64,000 nucleotides of DNA from Styela clava. Its lineage: Eukaryota; Chordata; Ascidiacea; Stolidobranchia; Styelidae. Under the pieces are notes generated by a model. That model searched no databases. It was not told the origin of the DNA and worked only from the letters and a program-made list of their open reading frames with translations. A program made the position numbers and the translations under genes. The DNA lies in the NCBI RefSeq assembly GCF_964204865.1, contig NC_135256.1, positions 18,939,703 through 19,003,702 on the forward strand, read 5' to 3'. How positions within the stretch are numbered: the first letter of the stretch is position 1; each line of letters opens with the position of its first letter. Below are positions 1-13,100 of this stretch, in pieces.

Positions 1-2613
1 CTCCATTCGTCGTATACGGGCTTCACTTTAAATGTTTGCAAAGGGATGATTAAAGGTAATTTGAGAACCCTTGGTATTGACGTAGCGACATAAGCTGTAG
101 TCACACACAAATTTATATATGTATGTAAACTTGTTTTGCTTTGTTAAATGAAAAAGCCTACTGATGCAAGTATGTGGCAGAGGTTCGGTTGGGAGTTCTT
201 TATCTGTTCTAGCTTTTGTGTCACACGGCTGGTTTTTGGGATGATAGTCGCAACTACACATTCCATCAGGTGGAAGGTGCCTGAAGCACAATCGTTGCTA
301 CGCTTATTCCTGTCGCAATTGTTTATCTTGCTGGATGTTTGCGACTCCTGACACCATGTCCATGTAAAATTCGAGGTGAACAGCTAAAAAAAATCACGTT
401 TCATTATGCAGACATACTCAACCTGCGCTTATCATAGAAAGGAAATGGATTCTGCTACTTTATTAACTTTTTATGGAGTGATTGATGTTTCATAATTAAA
501 CAGTAACTTATGTGAGATTGGAAATAAAATCCTAAAGTAGATGTAGGCCATAAGGGTTCAATATTCGTTATTAGTAGTTGTCTAATCCCAAAAATAAAGG
601 GCAAAGTTGAATTGAATAACCATTTGAGTATGTTTAGACAGAAATTAAATGCGGAATTGAAACTTTGCCCGAGGCTTTCGTGCTAGATTTGCGCACATCG
701 TTCACTTTAGTTGACGGAAGTGTGGCACAAATGTGTCTTGAGACCGCTATAAACTAAGATTATCAAAGTATGTTTACTGTTTGAGATATAAATTACAGAA
801 CTGTCAAAGTAGACTATATCAGGAAGAAAGGTCACTATTTTAACGTATGTTTATCAACATTTAATTTCCACGATAATACTTTTTTTTGTCTCCCTTAGCA
901 TGGTGCTTTTTGAGATTCCAGAACAAACTTATTCTGTCTAATTTAATCTGATTTTAGGCAATTCTGGAAAAAATCGCAATTTTACAGAATATACCTAAAA
1001 AAGTTCTCCACGTTTTCGTAATGATGCCGTTGGTTCAATAAAAAATGTAAAGTAGCCTATGTGCAGCTGCATATAACCGGGTACGGACCGATTAACGTCA
1101 ATTTATGATTCATATCACTATTCTACTGTATTTGTTGTTTGCATCCTGAAATACTACTAGGAAACATATTAAGCCGCTTAAATCGGCTAACTTTTTAATG
1201 ACGAGTGTATGCTAAATTTATGCCTTCGTGAAGCCGTGATGAAGTTAATATTCTCTTTCTCGATTTACCGATAGAAATGGTTTAATGATGTAAATACAAA
1301 TGAGATTTCCATAAACATATTATTACTCTTCCATTGTCGGTAATTCATAGGCAATTCTATTGGTCAACTGTAGGCTATCTTGCAGTGCTAGTCCATTTCT
1401 AGGATTTATGGTGCATTCCAATTTTACCATTGCTCACATTCATGATTTCGAGAAATATAAAAATGCACACCGGCATCTAGAATAACACCATTTCTTCCTC
1501 ATTGTCAATGACAAAATTTACATTTTTGAGGTTTGATGAATTTCGCTTGACACCTGATTCCACGTAATTTAAACTGCTCACGGGCATATGAAGAAATGTT
1601 AAAATATTCCTACTCTAAGCTTATAATAGGATCGCAACTAAATGACTTTGTAAGCAGCTTGACCTAAACAATTCCATGGCAAATATGTGGCTTTTGTAAC
1701 TGCCTAATCCTTCATTATTTACCTGCCGTTATTGCACTCTGACACTGTAGTTTCACATCAACTGATTATTTTTTCACTATGTTTTCACTCTCGATTAGTT
1801 TCTATTTATGATATTGCTTGAAGGAAAGCCTCATTTTATATGATTGATGTAGACAAAACGACTGACGCCAGTCTTTCTTAGAAGGCTTGCAAAATATATA
1901 CATGTACCATACAACGCTCGTTGGTTATGACATTAGTCAGAAATAATAAAGCGAATGAAGCATGTTGGTTGTAATGCAGGAGGCATCGGAAATAGCCCAG
2001 ACCTACAAATTCAATCACGAACTGTGTAATGTATGCTGTCCTAACTTTCGTTTACATGTGTGCGGTATCGCATACTGACACTTATAACTGAAATCCGCCC
2101 AAAATTTCGTTATGCGACAGCACTTCGTATTGATTAGTTTCATTTTTTGAGTTTGGTTTTTGAGATTTGGCAGCTAGCTACTGAAAACATAATAGGAATG
2201 AGAACAAATGGCAATTATGTGAAGATATATCACACTGTATGTTTAATAGACGAGTGAATGAAGTTATTGACGAATTTTGGCCTAAAAACCAGCGATCAGT
2301 GTAAACTACTATTCATGACAACAGAGCAGAATACACCTAAAATAATAATAATCAATATACTCAGAGTTGCAGAAATTCCCGTCTAATGTAATTTCTTATC
2401 AACAAGCATACAGTCATGTGATCAACACCTTTTAAGGTTTACGGATGTTAGACCAGGCAATTTTATTAGTTTATTTAAAGTGATATGGCATAATTTAAAC
2501 TTATTTAATTTATGTTTTTTATTCAGCAAAGTTGTGAGTGTCTCTACATTCACACATCTCCCCAATCTAATCATTTCCCTTTTTTGAACATACTAAGTAA
2601 TATTGGATGTTGA
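1..2613. other. Intergenic region, no supported gene
   Basis: AT-rich sequence with only short open frames. A cysteine-containing frame on the minus strand (about 28-291) and its plus-strand shadow (148-351) were examined. Neither continues through plausible splice sites into anything recognisable. No RNA gene or repeat with clear ends was seen. Confidence 0.5.
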
Positions 2614-2621
2614 CGTTATGT

Positions 2622-5055
2622 CAGGGGTACTCAACTTTACACAAGTAAAAGGGCCGCATTTTAACCAGAAAAGATGCGACGGGCCGCAGAATATTAATGG
2701 CATGTATTTATACCATTTATTAGTCCGATAATGCTTAATATGATTCTAGTATTTATTTTTATTCATTCTAAAACATAGTTAATGAATAGCATTCGTAAGT
2801 TTGCAGCTGCCATTTCTCCCCAAGCGAGAGCTATGACAAAATTTGACAACACAGGAAAAATATTATTATATCCAACAACAACAATATTTTACAATTATTT
2901 TATTCCTCATGAGAGTTCAGAGTACTTTAAAATCTGGTTGTTGGTCAGTCGTAGTTGCTCGTAGGTAATTTTCCAAATTTTTGTCAGTAATACGAGAGCG
3001 CTCTTCTGATTTCATTTTTCTCATGCCAGAAAAAGAGGTTTCGCATAAATAAGTAGATCCGAAGCAGGTTAGAATTTTATGAGCACACAAAAGTAATGCA
3101 GGGTATGACATCTTCGGTACATATGATATCCAGAATGCTTGAATACTCTCCTCCTTGTGTTTTTCTTTAATGATATTGTTGTGCTGCAATTCGATTAGTT
3201 GCTCCTCAAACGCAGCCCTTTCAACTCCGAATTGGCCTAGCGTAAGTGACAATGAAGTAGTCTGAACGTTGCAAGAGAATGGATTCTCTGTGAATGCGAT
3301 TGGTCCCAAAAACTTAACGTCCGCGAACCGGGATGAAAACTCCTCTATCAATTCCGTGACTTTGGTGTAGTAAGGGGTTGGTGAGAACAAGACATGTTTT
3401 TGTGACACTTGTGCCTGTAGAACTGGAAAATGTGTAAAATTACCCGCCTCAAGCTGTTGCGCAGTCTCAGCTTTTCCTCGAATGCAGTCACATCACTCAT
3501 CATCGTCGGCAGAACCTCATTTTTTCCTTGAAGTTTAAGATTGAGGGAATTCAAGTGACGCGTTATATCAGTAAGAAAAGCTGTGTTTTGTATAAAGATG
3601 TCATCTTCCAGGGGCGTGGGTAAATCACGACGATTTCTTTTAAAAATATGCGTTCTGCTGATAGCAACTCCGTGAAGCGTTCGAGGACGTTTTCCCGACT
3701 GAGCCACCTCACTTCCGCATGCATTGCTAAGTCAGTATATTATGCACTTTCAAAGCATTCCACAAGCGAGCGGAACTGTCTGTGTTTCAATGAGTGAGCA
3801 AGTCTAAAATTGACTGTTTTCGTCACAGAGCCCATTATCATTTTGAGTTTTCCACCTCTCAGTTTGCTGCATAATTGCTCTTGATGCAGAATGCAGTGAT
3901 ATGAGAGGAAGTCTGGCATTTCGGGATCTTTTATGAGAAAAGCAATTAAACCTTTCTCCTTTCTTACTATAGACGGAGCCCCATCAGTAGTCACAGAAAC
4001 CAGTTTTTTCAGGTTGATGTTTTTATCTGGTCGTCTAAAAAAGTTCATCATTGCAGAACAAATAACCTCTCTCCGTGCCCATTCAGTGATAGCAAAGCCA
4101 GCATTTCCTCAGCAAACGTATCCACTGTGAGAAAACGCACCCAGATTATATTGACTGCGCAATGTATCTGCAATCAGTAGATTTGCCCAGTGCTAGACTG
4201 AAGTATTCAGACTTTTCAACGTGTTTCAGCTTCTACTCTTCTGGTCACGGTTGAATTAGACAACTGCAGTTTTGAGATTTGCCTGATGATTTGGTCACTG
4301 TTGGTAAATTCTGAAAACAGCGATTTCGCACAGTCTGCAAAAGTGTTCTTAGGAAACTCACCTTCTGTAGCCGGCTTCTTGCATTTTGCGATATTCTAAG
4401 CAATTTTGAAAGACGCCTCAGTAACATTGTCGGCATTTTTTTTATAATACCGCAAAACATAGACTGCTGGGCATAAAACCTGGTTAACAACGTTCGGATT
4501 TTGTTTTTCCTAACATCACAACCAGGTGGATATGCAATTTTGAAATCTGGGTGGAGCTGTTCGTGGTGTCGTTGTAAATTTGCTCGCTTTGGCACGGCAA
4601 CTGTTCTTGGGTTTTCCATTAATCTCTGCAAAAGCAAATTCATTGTTCCACGCAGAGTTGAAAATCCTCTTCTTTGTCGCCATGAGGTATTTCCCATAAT
4701 CTGGATGGACGCAGTGTAATACTATTGTAAAGCGCACTTCCGAAGGTGGCTAGAGGGCGCGATGAGCGAGCCAAGTAACTCAATTTTTACGTGACATTAC
4801 GATACGTCATTCATCTGTTTCTGTGATGACACAATCCATAGTCTTATCGTGCGCTGTGATGAATGAGAAGAATGATACCGTATCGAAAAATCGTTTATAT
4901 CCGTTACGCCGAACCAACGACTAACATACTGGCCGAACATATCATGATATATGTTTAGGTTCGTCAAAGATCTTTGCGGGCCGCAAACTATGCATCGGCG
5001 GGCCGCAAACTATGCATCGGCGGGCCGCATGCCGCCCGCCGGTTGAGAACCCCTG
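2622..5055 (-). mobile_element. Decayed hAT DNA transposon with intact ends
   Basis: The element begins CAGGGGTACTCAAC and ends GGTTGAGAACCCCTG, a typical hAT terminal inverted repeat. It is flanked by a perfect 8-bp target duplication, CGTTATGT, at 2614-2621 and 5056-5063. Both subterminal regions are rich in GGGCCGC. Near the right end a 22-bp unit is tandemly doubled (4978-4999 and 5000-5021). The interior carries a broken transposase on the minus strand. Length is 2434 bp, close to what a full autonomous copy of this type needs, so this is a full-length but dead copy and not a MITE. Confidence 0.92.
2917..4737 (-). pseudogene. hAT transposase pseudogene (ZBED5/GTF2IRD2-like)
   Basis: Read from the minus strand, the frames between 4737 and 2917 give pieces of one hAT transposase in the correct order. 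An N-terminal segment has NLQRHHEQLHPDF, the remnant of a BED zinc finger. A central piece (about 4051-3740) has TTDGAPSIV, a histidine-rich YHCILHQEQLC stretch and TKTVNF, typical of the catalytic region of the ZBED5/GTF2IRD2 lineage. The C-terminal piece (3408-2917) has FGSTYLCETSFSGM followed by RSRITDKNLENYLR, the hAT dimerisation domain. The pieces lie in different frames and are separated by stops, and the BED cysteines are not all readable, so it cannot encode active transposase. Family identity is from motif recognition. It has no evident role for the neighbouring host genes. Confidence 0.85.
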
Positions 5056-5063
5056 CGTTATGT

Positions 5064-7485
5064 TATATGTAGCCTACAATATTCTTATATTGTATCATTA
5101 CGACAATTTGTGCGTACGGTTAGTTGCATTGAAACGAAAATGCCGCCTGTGAATCAATGCCAAGTCAAGCTCTCTTGGATTCATAGGATTAATGATTATT
5201 CACGTCACAATAATACAATATTAATCGCGTGTTCCACTTCTAACTTTGGATAAATAAATATCAAGTGTAATAATAAATACTCGACGAGAGTGTTAACTGA
5301 AATCATAAAATTCTTGTATTCTTTTATTTTTGAAAATTTATCAATTCTTCCAAATTTCAAAATTTCAGCCATAGACAGATTACAATTCCGCTATATGATA
5401 GAATTGTGAACTGTCATTTTGAGCTTTAATCGAGCGATATAATATGAAAAAAGAATTTATTTAGTCAAACCATCCGAGCTTAGACCAAACCCGTGAGTGA
5501 GTATGAATGAGTTACATCGTAATCAAAGGTTTTAACGGATTTTAAGAACTGTGAGACAGATGTCCAAACTAAAATATCATATTAGACGGAAATAAGGCGT
5601 TTATCACATTTCATTGAACCGGAATAGTACAATAATGATTTACTCAACAATTATACGCATACACTCATCTGTCACGCATGCCAATCAATTACTTTTATGT
5701 CGTCGTCACGTTTGACAGTTTTCTTTTTTTAGGTTTTCTGAAACATACTTCAAATTGCCAATATTGATATGTTGCTCGAGTTTCTTTTAAACAATCGTAA
5801 GACTGCGTTATGGCTATATGAGAATGTACTTAATATACCATCACGTAAATGTGAGTGATGTACGGCACTTTCTGCATTTCCTTGATAGAATAGTTTTAGG
5901 AATTACGGGCAAAGATCTTCACGCTCAAAGCAATTTTTATGTGATTTGTGCTTGTTATTTTTCATTCAACGTTTCTGTTGACGCATTTGGATGTATGTAT
6001 AGTGAGTTTTTTTGCTGCATTAAAGCGTCTGTGGTAAATATGCTATCAGTAGGCTAATTGCATTTGACAGGATTTTGAAAGGTGACGTCAGTATTTTATC
6101 TCGTATCTCGCGTCGCAAGCATAAATCATGCTTGGAGACATTTGAAAACAGGGGAAAGTAATCAAGCATAAAAATAAATTCCACGTTTTACACCGCTTAG
6201 TTTCAACGCTAATCGTTAAATTTTTGATGTACTTCGGTATTTGTTTTAAATGTGCTGTCATGACAACTGTTTTCACGCTCGAATACATTCTGATTTTATC
6301 TAAGACGACGGATCGATCCATATAAATATGGGATTGTATAGGGTTGTGGGCTTTATTAAAAATTAGACGACTAGATTGGATTATTGAGCTCATATATAAC
6401 GCTTTAGCATTGAGGTGTGAGTAATCTGAGGTGTGAGTGACGAATAACGAAGCAGTCAGAAAAACTGTACTGGACCTACTTTCTTCGAAATTTTTGCATT
6501 GTCCGAATCGTATCATTCTCAAGAATTTGCGCGGTGGCTTCACCTTATTACCTAACTAACTATAAAAACCTATTTCTAAGCCCTATTTGGACGTTCAATT
6601 CTATCATGAATAGCTTAAATATGATTAGCATTTAGATTGGTAACAATTGCAAATTGATCGACTGGTTTATTCAATTGACTGGCTTTCTTTTACTCTGTTA
6701 TTGTGATGTAAAAACTTCAGCGGGCTCCGTATAATTTAGAGTAAATATAGGCAACAAAATTGAAGACTTCGTGAATAGCAAACAGATCGAACGTTTCGCC
6801 TCAATTGTACGTCCAATTCATTATAATTATCCGTTGTCTTTACAGCTGTAGATAAATAGGTAATTATTTTTCAAATTGCTGTTAAAACTGCAGTATCACT
6901 TGTTTGGCAGAAGGACATATAAATTATTGAGGTTTTCTTTTTGGAAGTGGGTGGAGGGCCACACTCGAAAATAACATTCTCAGAGGTTTAGTGAAAATAT
7001 TTTAATTTTTGTTAAAACTACATCCTTTAGGCGTCTCTAATTTATGGTTTATTTATTCGATAGCTCTATTTGTGTTACTCGGTAGGATTGATTTTATGGA
7101 CGATCCACTATAGAATTTTAACTAAGATAGGAATTCTTCTATTAATAAAGACCTTTGAGTGTCTTGATCTGCCACTAATTAGATTAATATAGATTGAATT
7201 CTATTTCGTCTTATATGGAAGATTCAGCGACGCCGTGGACTCGTGATACGTCGTACTATGTCATTCAAATATACCTTTATAAGTAGGCTTACCACATATC
7301 TGAAGCAAAAAAGACGGGACAGTGCGGATTGGACAAGCCAACCTTGGCTCGATTCCGATGCTTAGTAATAGTTGAATATTGGCATACCATTGTTGGTAGA
7401 TTACGGGCATCAAAATGAGATGTAAATTCTATTGAAATATCCTCTATTGGTCTTTGTTTCAAGAAAAGGAAATAGTTCTTTAACT
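5064..7485. other. Intergenic region, no supported gene
   Basis: AT-rich DNA between two hAT relics. The longest frame (minus, 6088-6543, 151 codons) has no recognisable motif, no hydrophobic pattern and no supporting splice context, so it is treated as chance. Confidence 0.45.
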
Positions 7486-8417
7486 CAGGGTGGTACAAAC
7501 TGCGGCCACATTCAGTGACACATTCAGTGCGGCCCGCGGAACAATTTTGACATACACTAAACCATTGGTAGATATTTGTATTTATTGGCAGTAAATGTTT
7601 GAGTTATTTTTTAACTAATTCAACTGGGAATAGTCCTTTTCGTAACGCCATGAAACCATTAAAACCATGGAATGCTGTATTTATAAACGTCGAGACGGTG
7701 TCTTATATGGGAATAATGTCCTGTGATCGGTACCAAGAAAATGAATTGTCTTGTGCAGACAGGACCAAGCCGTTGAGATGAGTTGCACTTTTTATCTAAA
7801 CTTCAAACCTTAAGCTCGCCTCAAGTAACTTCTCATTTGACGTTTGTGCCTTTATTTTAGTATAAACACTCCTCTATCTTAAATCGTTGGCTATTTTGAC
7901 AGCAGTGACGAACCGTGGAGCTGACTTAGCGCCGCGCGATCCAGTTTTTTTTAGCTGGGTTCGGAGTCACAACTTAGACGGACTTGGTTTTTCTTCGACA
8001 ATAGCAATATATAATATAACAATTCATAATACAAGGAGTGTAATAAAATATATGACCGAGGTAAACTGGGAGGAAACGTATTTCCTTACCCACAACAACG
8101 TTAAACCACAGTGTCTGGTGTATTTTCAAGTAATATCTGTCACGAAAGAATATAATTTTAAAACATTACAAAACCAAACACGAGAAAAGATGCCGAACAT
8201 ACCACGGTATTTCGCGGCAAGCAATTTAATAACTAAAGGCTTTATATATTCCCCTCAAAAAACTGATTAGAGCGGTAAAATCTCATTCTTAAATATATTT
8301 ATTAAAGTGAGTAAATTCGCGATGTTTTGATCACTTTTGGGTTTTCTCCGACTGCGGCCCGCGAGACATTTCAAAAGTTTTTGCGGCCCGCCAACCTCGT
8401 AACCTTGGACCACCCTG
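7486..8417 (+). mobile_element. Internally deleted hAT relic with BED-finger remnant
   Basis: The left end CAGGGTGGTACAAACTGCGGCC and right end GGACCACCCTG are inverted and GGCCCGC-rich, as in hAT elements. The flanks read CTTTAACT on the left and, one base past the right end, GTTTAACT, an imperfect 8-bp duplication. Inside, the plus frame 7887-8270 contains WEETYFLTHNNVKPQC followed by VTKEYNF. This matches the start of hAT transposases with an N-terminal BED finger, but the second cysteine and the histidine pair are lost. Only the transposase start survives. Confidence 0.75.
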
Positions 8418-9344
8418 CGTTTAACTCATTAGAAAACTTGCACTTTGTTTTCGGCATTAACGCGTTGTTTATACTTCATATCATAACTATGACAAAACAA
8501 TTTCTCTCTTTTTTTGAAATAGTGAAATGAGTTGCAAATCAGTGGTAAATTGGCTGCATCCGGTAAAAACAAAACATTTCATATTAATATCACATAAAAA
8601 ATGTTTATGACTGTAATACTGCAAAACTGGGACATTTAGGTCTACCGGCCGGGTCGGCGGGAAAACTTGATAAAATCGGGACTATCACGGCTAAACCGGG
8701 ACGTATGGTAAGCCTATTTTATAAGCATAAAATTGCAACGTATTCTCACATATCCTGTACTTTCTCGATTTGTAAATTAATACCTTGTTTTAGTCTCACT
8801 TCATACATTTTTTATTGGTTTAGGTATATATTTTTGTTATTCATGCTTGGTAAGACATGAGGACCGAACTTAAAATTCCCAAGCGGATCATATTAGCGGA
8901 AATATCATTCTATTGACGTATGAACTAAGTTTATTCAATTTCGCTTCGATGTTTCATCGCCATAGTGTTATTGACGCCTAATGCAACGTACTGTTGATGT
9001 ATATTCATTCTCTTGTTTTCATTGAAAATGTCTGGCAGCCAGTTTGCAGAGAAACTTGAATAGGATTAGTTAGTCGACGTGCATAAGTTGCCGGCATATT
9101 TCAGGATATTCAATATTCTTGTTAATATGTTTCAGTTATTTTTGATTTTTTTTGTACCTTCGGGCACATTGCCTTGAATAGATTTTGATCAAATTTACAC
9201 TTACTTATGCGTATAGGAAACGTTTCCACTACAACATATTCCTACCAATTTACCGAGACTTGAATGATTTGGTGGGAATACAGATTGACATACATAATTT
9301 AACTTGGGGCGTGTTTTTTCTTCAATCATCTGTTAAAAATATTT
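8418..9344. other. Intergenic region with a transposon fragment
   Basis: Mostly AT-rich. At about 8621-8717 the GC-rich run CTACCGGCCGGGTCGGCGGG and an AACCGGGACGTATGGTAAGCC end look like a truncated hAT-type terminus. No partner end was found and there is no gene. Confidence 0.4.
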
Positions 9345-9558
9345 GGTACTCTCATAGTTGGTGTTCCAGGCTAGGGTTAGGCCATAATTTTATTCCGAAT
9401 TTCCTTATTTTAGTTCTATTACGAGTTCGGGGACTGTCTGTGTTAGTCAAGCGAATATACTCCCTGCCCATAGGTATTAGTCCCTTTACACAACTTGATG
9501 TAAAGTTGGCGAACAAAATTAGTAACCTCCATATTGGTGCACATACTTCTGGAGCGCC
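9345..9558 (+). mobile_element. Foldback-family MITE, long form
   Basis: Starts GGTACTCTCATAG and ends ACTTCTGGAGCGCC. Flanks are AAATATTT (9337-9344) and AAATATTC (9559-9566), an 8-bp duplication with one mismatch. The core contains CTAGGGTTAGGCCATAA and GAGTTCGGGGACTG, shared with the copies at 10570, 18028, 28008, 59908 and 62385. It is non-coding. Confidence 0.85.
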
Positions 9559-10141
9559 AAATATTCCATATCGTTAATCGATCTCATATTCTGAAATTAT
9601 CACTTTCAATTGACACTTTGAGAAATCAGTGAATGCGACGTACATGACCATCAAGCCGTTCATTTGAGGCATCGAATGAGTCCTATTTTACCATTCGAGT
9701 GCAAATTTCATCACTTGCTTCTCATCATATGCTAAATGGCTCCCTTTAACAAATTGTGAAGTAATTGTCCTATATAACACTTTTCACTTTTCATCCAATC
9801 CTAATTTAGCCAACATTGATAGGTCAGCGCGCATTTGAAAGGCATTTGGTAGTGAGAGAATTGATGGATAAAATTAACAAAATTCTATTTATATTCATTT
9901 ATATAATACACCGTAATTAAAAATGTTTTCAATATTTTACCGTAGTTAGAATTTATTATTGTCTCAAAAATATATTTCATGATAATTGTTTTATATTAAC
10001 TATAAATAGTCGATCTTTCCACTTGACCGAGCTTAGTAAACATGATTTTTATATTTTTTAAATTAATATAAATTGAGGATAATAACGCTAAAATACGCAG
10101 AATTTTAATACTGATTTTTAACAGTGTATTAGTTTATAAAT
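9559..10141. promoter_or_regulatory. Upstream region of the K+ channel gene
   Basis: AT-rich 5' flank. The only site that can be pointed to is a pyrimidine-rich acceptor-like TTTTTAACAG ending at 10124, 17 nt before the start codon. It could accept a non-coding first exon or a spliced leader. No TATA box could be singled out. Confidence 0.4.
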
Positions 10142-13100
10142 ATGTCAAAAGAAGAAGATAAAAATACACCAAACCCCCAAAATGGCGACGCTAATTCCCG
10201 ACTGGCTATTGAAGTTACTAAAGCTGAAGACGACGATAACGACGAACCATTGTCCGAGAGGCGTCCATCAGCTATGTCGTCCAGTTCAGGATCGCAAAGT
10301 GAAAAAAGTCGACCACCGACTTGGAAAAGCTATGTTTTATTAGTTGTATTATTCGGTATTTATATTTGCGTCAATCTTATTGGATCAGTCATATTCAGAG
10401 CAATCGAACGAAAATCGGAGGCTGGATCCCCTCATTGGTTTCGTGAAACGAAAATTAATTTTGTGAAACAGCATCGAAATAATTTAACGATTGAGGCTCT
10501 GGAAGCGTTTTTGTCGGTAAGTGACTGTTACTGAACTCTAAATATGATTAAGGTTTAATTCAAATTTACGATACTCCCACAGTGTATGTACCATGTTATG
10601 GTTAGGGCATAATTTTATTCCGATTTTCCTTATTTTCGTGCTATTACGGGTTCGGGGACTGTCCGTGCTAGCCAAGTGAATATACCTGCCCATAGGCTTC
10701 AGTAACTTTACACAACTTGATGCAAAATAGGCGAACAAAATTAGTTACCTCCTTATTGGTACACACACTTCTGGAGCGCCGAATTTACAACCATATACAT
10801 CGTTTCGATATTGGTTGGAAGTCACCCATATTTATGTGTCGCGATTTTTGCGTTTATGTTTAGAAAACAGTATTTTGCGATGGGACAAGTTATTACGACT
10901 TTGAGTTTCCGCGAGTATAAATTCTGTTCAAATTGCATGCAGCCAACGCTATTAGTGTGTGCAATTTTACTATCGGGTGTGTGCGACTTGACAGTAGTAA
11001 GAGATCTTCAAAACGTATGGCGGACGATATATCTTTGCTAGAGATCATCCACCAATATTAAAAAAAATAATAATTATAATAGGGGTTAATAATGTTCATT
11101 GTTCATACTAATATATCATTCCCTTTTTTGTGTAGTACAATCATATCAAATACTTACTAAATACGTTGTCTCATTCAATATTTAACGTTTATGCCAGCAA
11201 AGTCATGCCGTGTCAGGCATGTTCCGAACTCAACAATGTCACTTTTATTATTCAATAGTTGTTATGCGTGCGTGCAAGTATAATTTTCGATGCCGATTAA
11301 GTGTATATTCCAAAACTTAGTATCTATGTTTGTACTGTAGTCGAGTACATTGTCCAATCTCGATCTGAATTATCGAGCACGTGTACTTTTAGGTCGCGGT
11401 ATATTACCCTTACAGATCGATGCGCGTTCTATTTTGGGAAGTAGCACCCATGCCTATGTCCTGTTCTTATAACAAAAACACCGAAAGGAAATTTCAAAAA
11501 ATTACCAAGTTAAAATGAAAAACTATAATGTTGCGTTTTCAATTCAATTTGTGTCACCCTGAGGTATGGTAGTTGTGGTGAATAGATGACGTAATCATTA
11601 CGTCATTACTTCATGCAGTCTCTGAATTTTTTTCTTGGTTCTTCAGAAATAGACACTTTTTCGATATTGGCCAATGACAATTTACTGTATGTCTATAATG
11701 TGGGTTCTATGCGCCAAAAATCTTACATGATTATTATTTTTGCAGAAAACTGAAAAAGCGTTGTCAGATGATGTTTCATCTATTATTGGGAATGAAAGTA
11801 TTTATACCGATAAATGGACCATTGGATCTGGCTTCCTTTTTAGTTTTACTATAGCCAGTACAATCGGTAAGATTCACTGTATATTAAGATCAAAACTTTA
11901 TTATGATAAACCGCATTTCTTAATCCAATCTCACTGGATAAATATTGATGATTGCTAGAGACATCCCGTTTTTACTAAAACCAATCACAATTCTAATGTT
12001 ATAAATTGCCAAATCCTAAACGAATATATACATAAAAATATATTGGAGATGACTGAAAATGTTTTGTGTGGTTGCACATTTACATAAAATTGTAAATTGC
12101 AGACAAATTTCTTGACATCAAGATTTAACAAAATTATTGCAACCTGAATACTATCTTTTTTCATGAACTATGCTATCCAATTATAGTAATAACCTACCTT
12201 GTATAATGTAAGTTTTAAATGTATGGGAAGAGTTCACTATGCGATTAAGGCCAAAGTTTGGTAAACATACAATTTGTACAATTTTGTTTTTTGATTTAAT
12301 GGCCGGCTTCATTCCATTAATCAATTTAATGTCTTATACAACTTATACAACTATAAATGCCTACAGTAGAAGTAATTTCACATAGGTTTGATGGAAAGTA
12401 AAGAGATTTGTATTAGAAGTTGTGACTCTTGCTTTGTGTGTTTAAAAATTGGCTTCATTTCGTTTCAGGTTATGGTACTGTTACTCCAGTGACTGGGGGT
12501 GGTCAGGCATTTACGATTTTATTCGCATTACTGAGTATTCCATTCACCGGATTGTTAGCTGCAAAATTGGGCTCTATTTTGGCATATTTCATTAAAAAAG
12601 TGGGTATATTGTTAATTTATATTTCTCATATTTTGTATCACGATATTGTTAGGAAAGTTTCTTAAAAAATCTAACCTTTCCAGTTTGACAGAAAATAATT
12701 TTAGCTCGTAATTTTATAAAGTTTATAACATTTTTAACACAACAATTTGGTTCTGACAACCTTCATTTTTAGTAAAAGTTTTCGACCGTCGAAACTTTGA
12801 AATTTCGACTTTTACTTACAACTTTGGATAATGCAAAAAAATTTAAACCCGACGCTTGGAGAGTGATTGAATTTTGCCTATAAAACTGAGCAATCTTTGA
12901 CGATGAAACGTGTTTTCAAACCGTGTATTTGAATTAACGTGGTGGTAGAAGAGGCGACGAAAATTAAACGTAGACTAATTTCAGAACAATCTTTGAACTG
13001 CGTTTACGTGATATCTTACGCATTGCTTAATCAATCGAGTAGTTTCAAATTTGGAGTTACTCCAAACTACACAGAACGTGCGTGCATATAATGCCGCCCT

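Noticed and set aside
28-351. Overlapping frames on both strands, one cysteine-containing
   Set aside because: No continuation across plausible splice sites and no recognisable domain; consistent with chance in a non-coding stretch.
6088-6543. 151-codon minus-strand frame
   Set aside because: No motif, signal or membrane pattern, and no splice partners; isolated in repeat-poor intergenic DNA.
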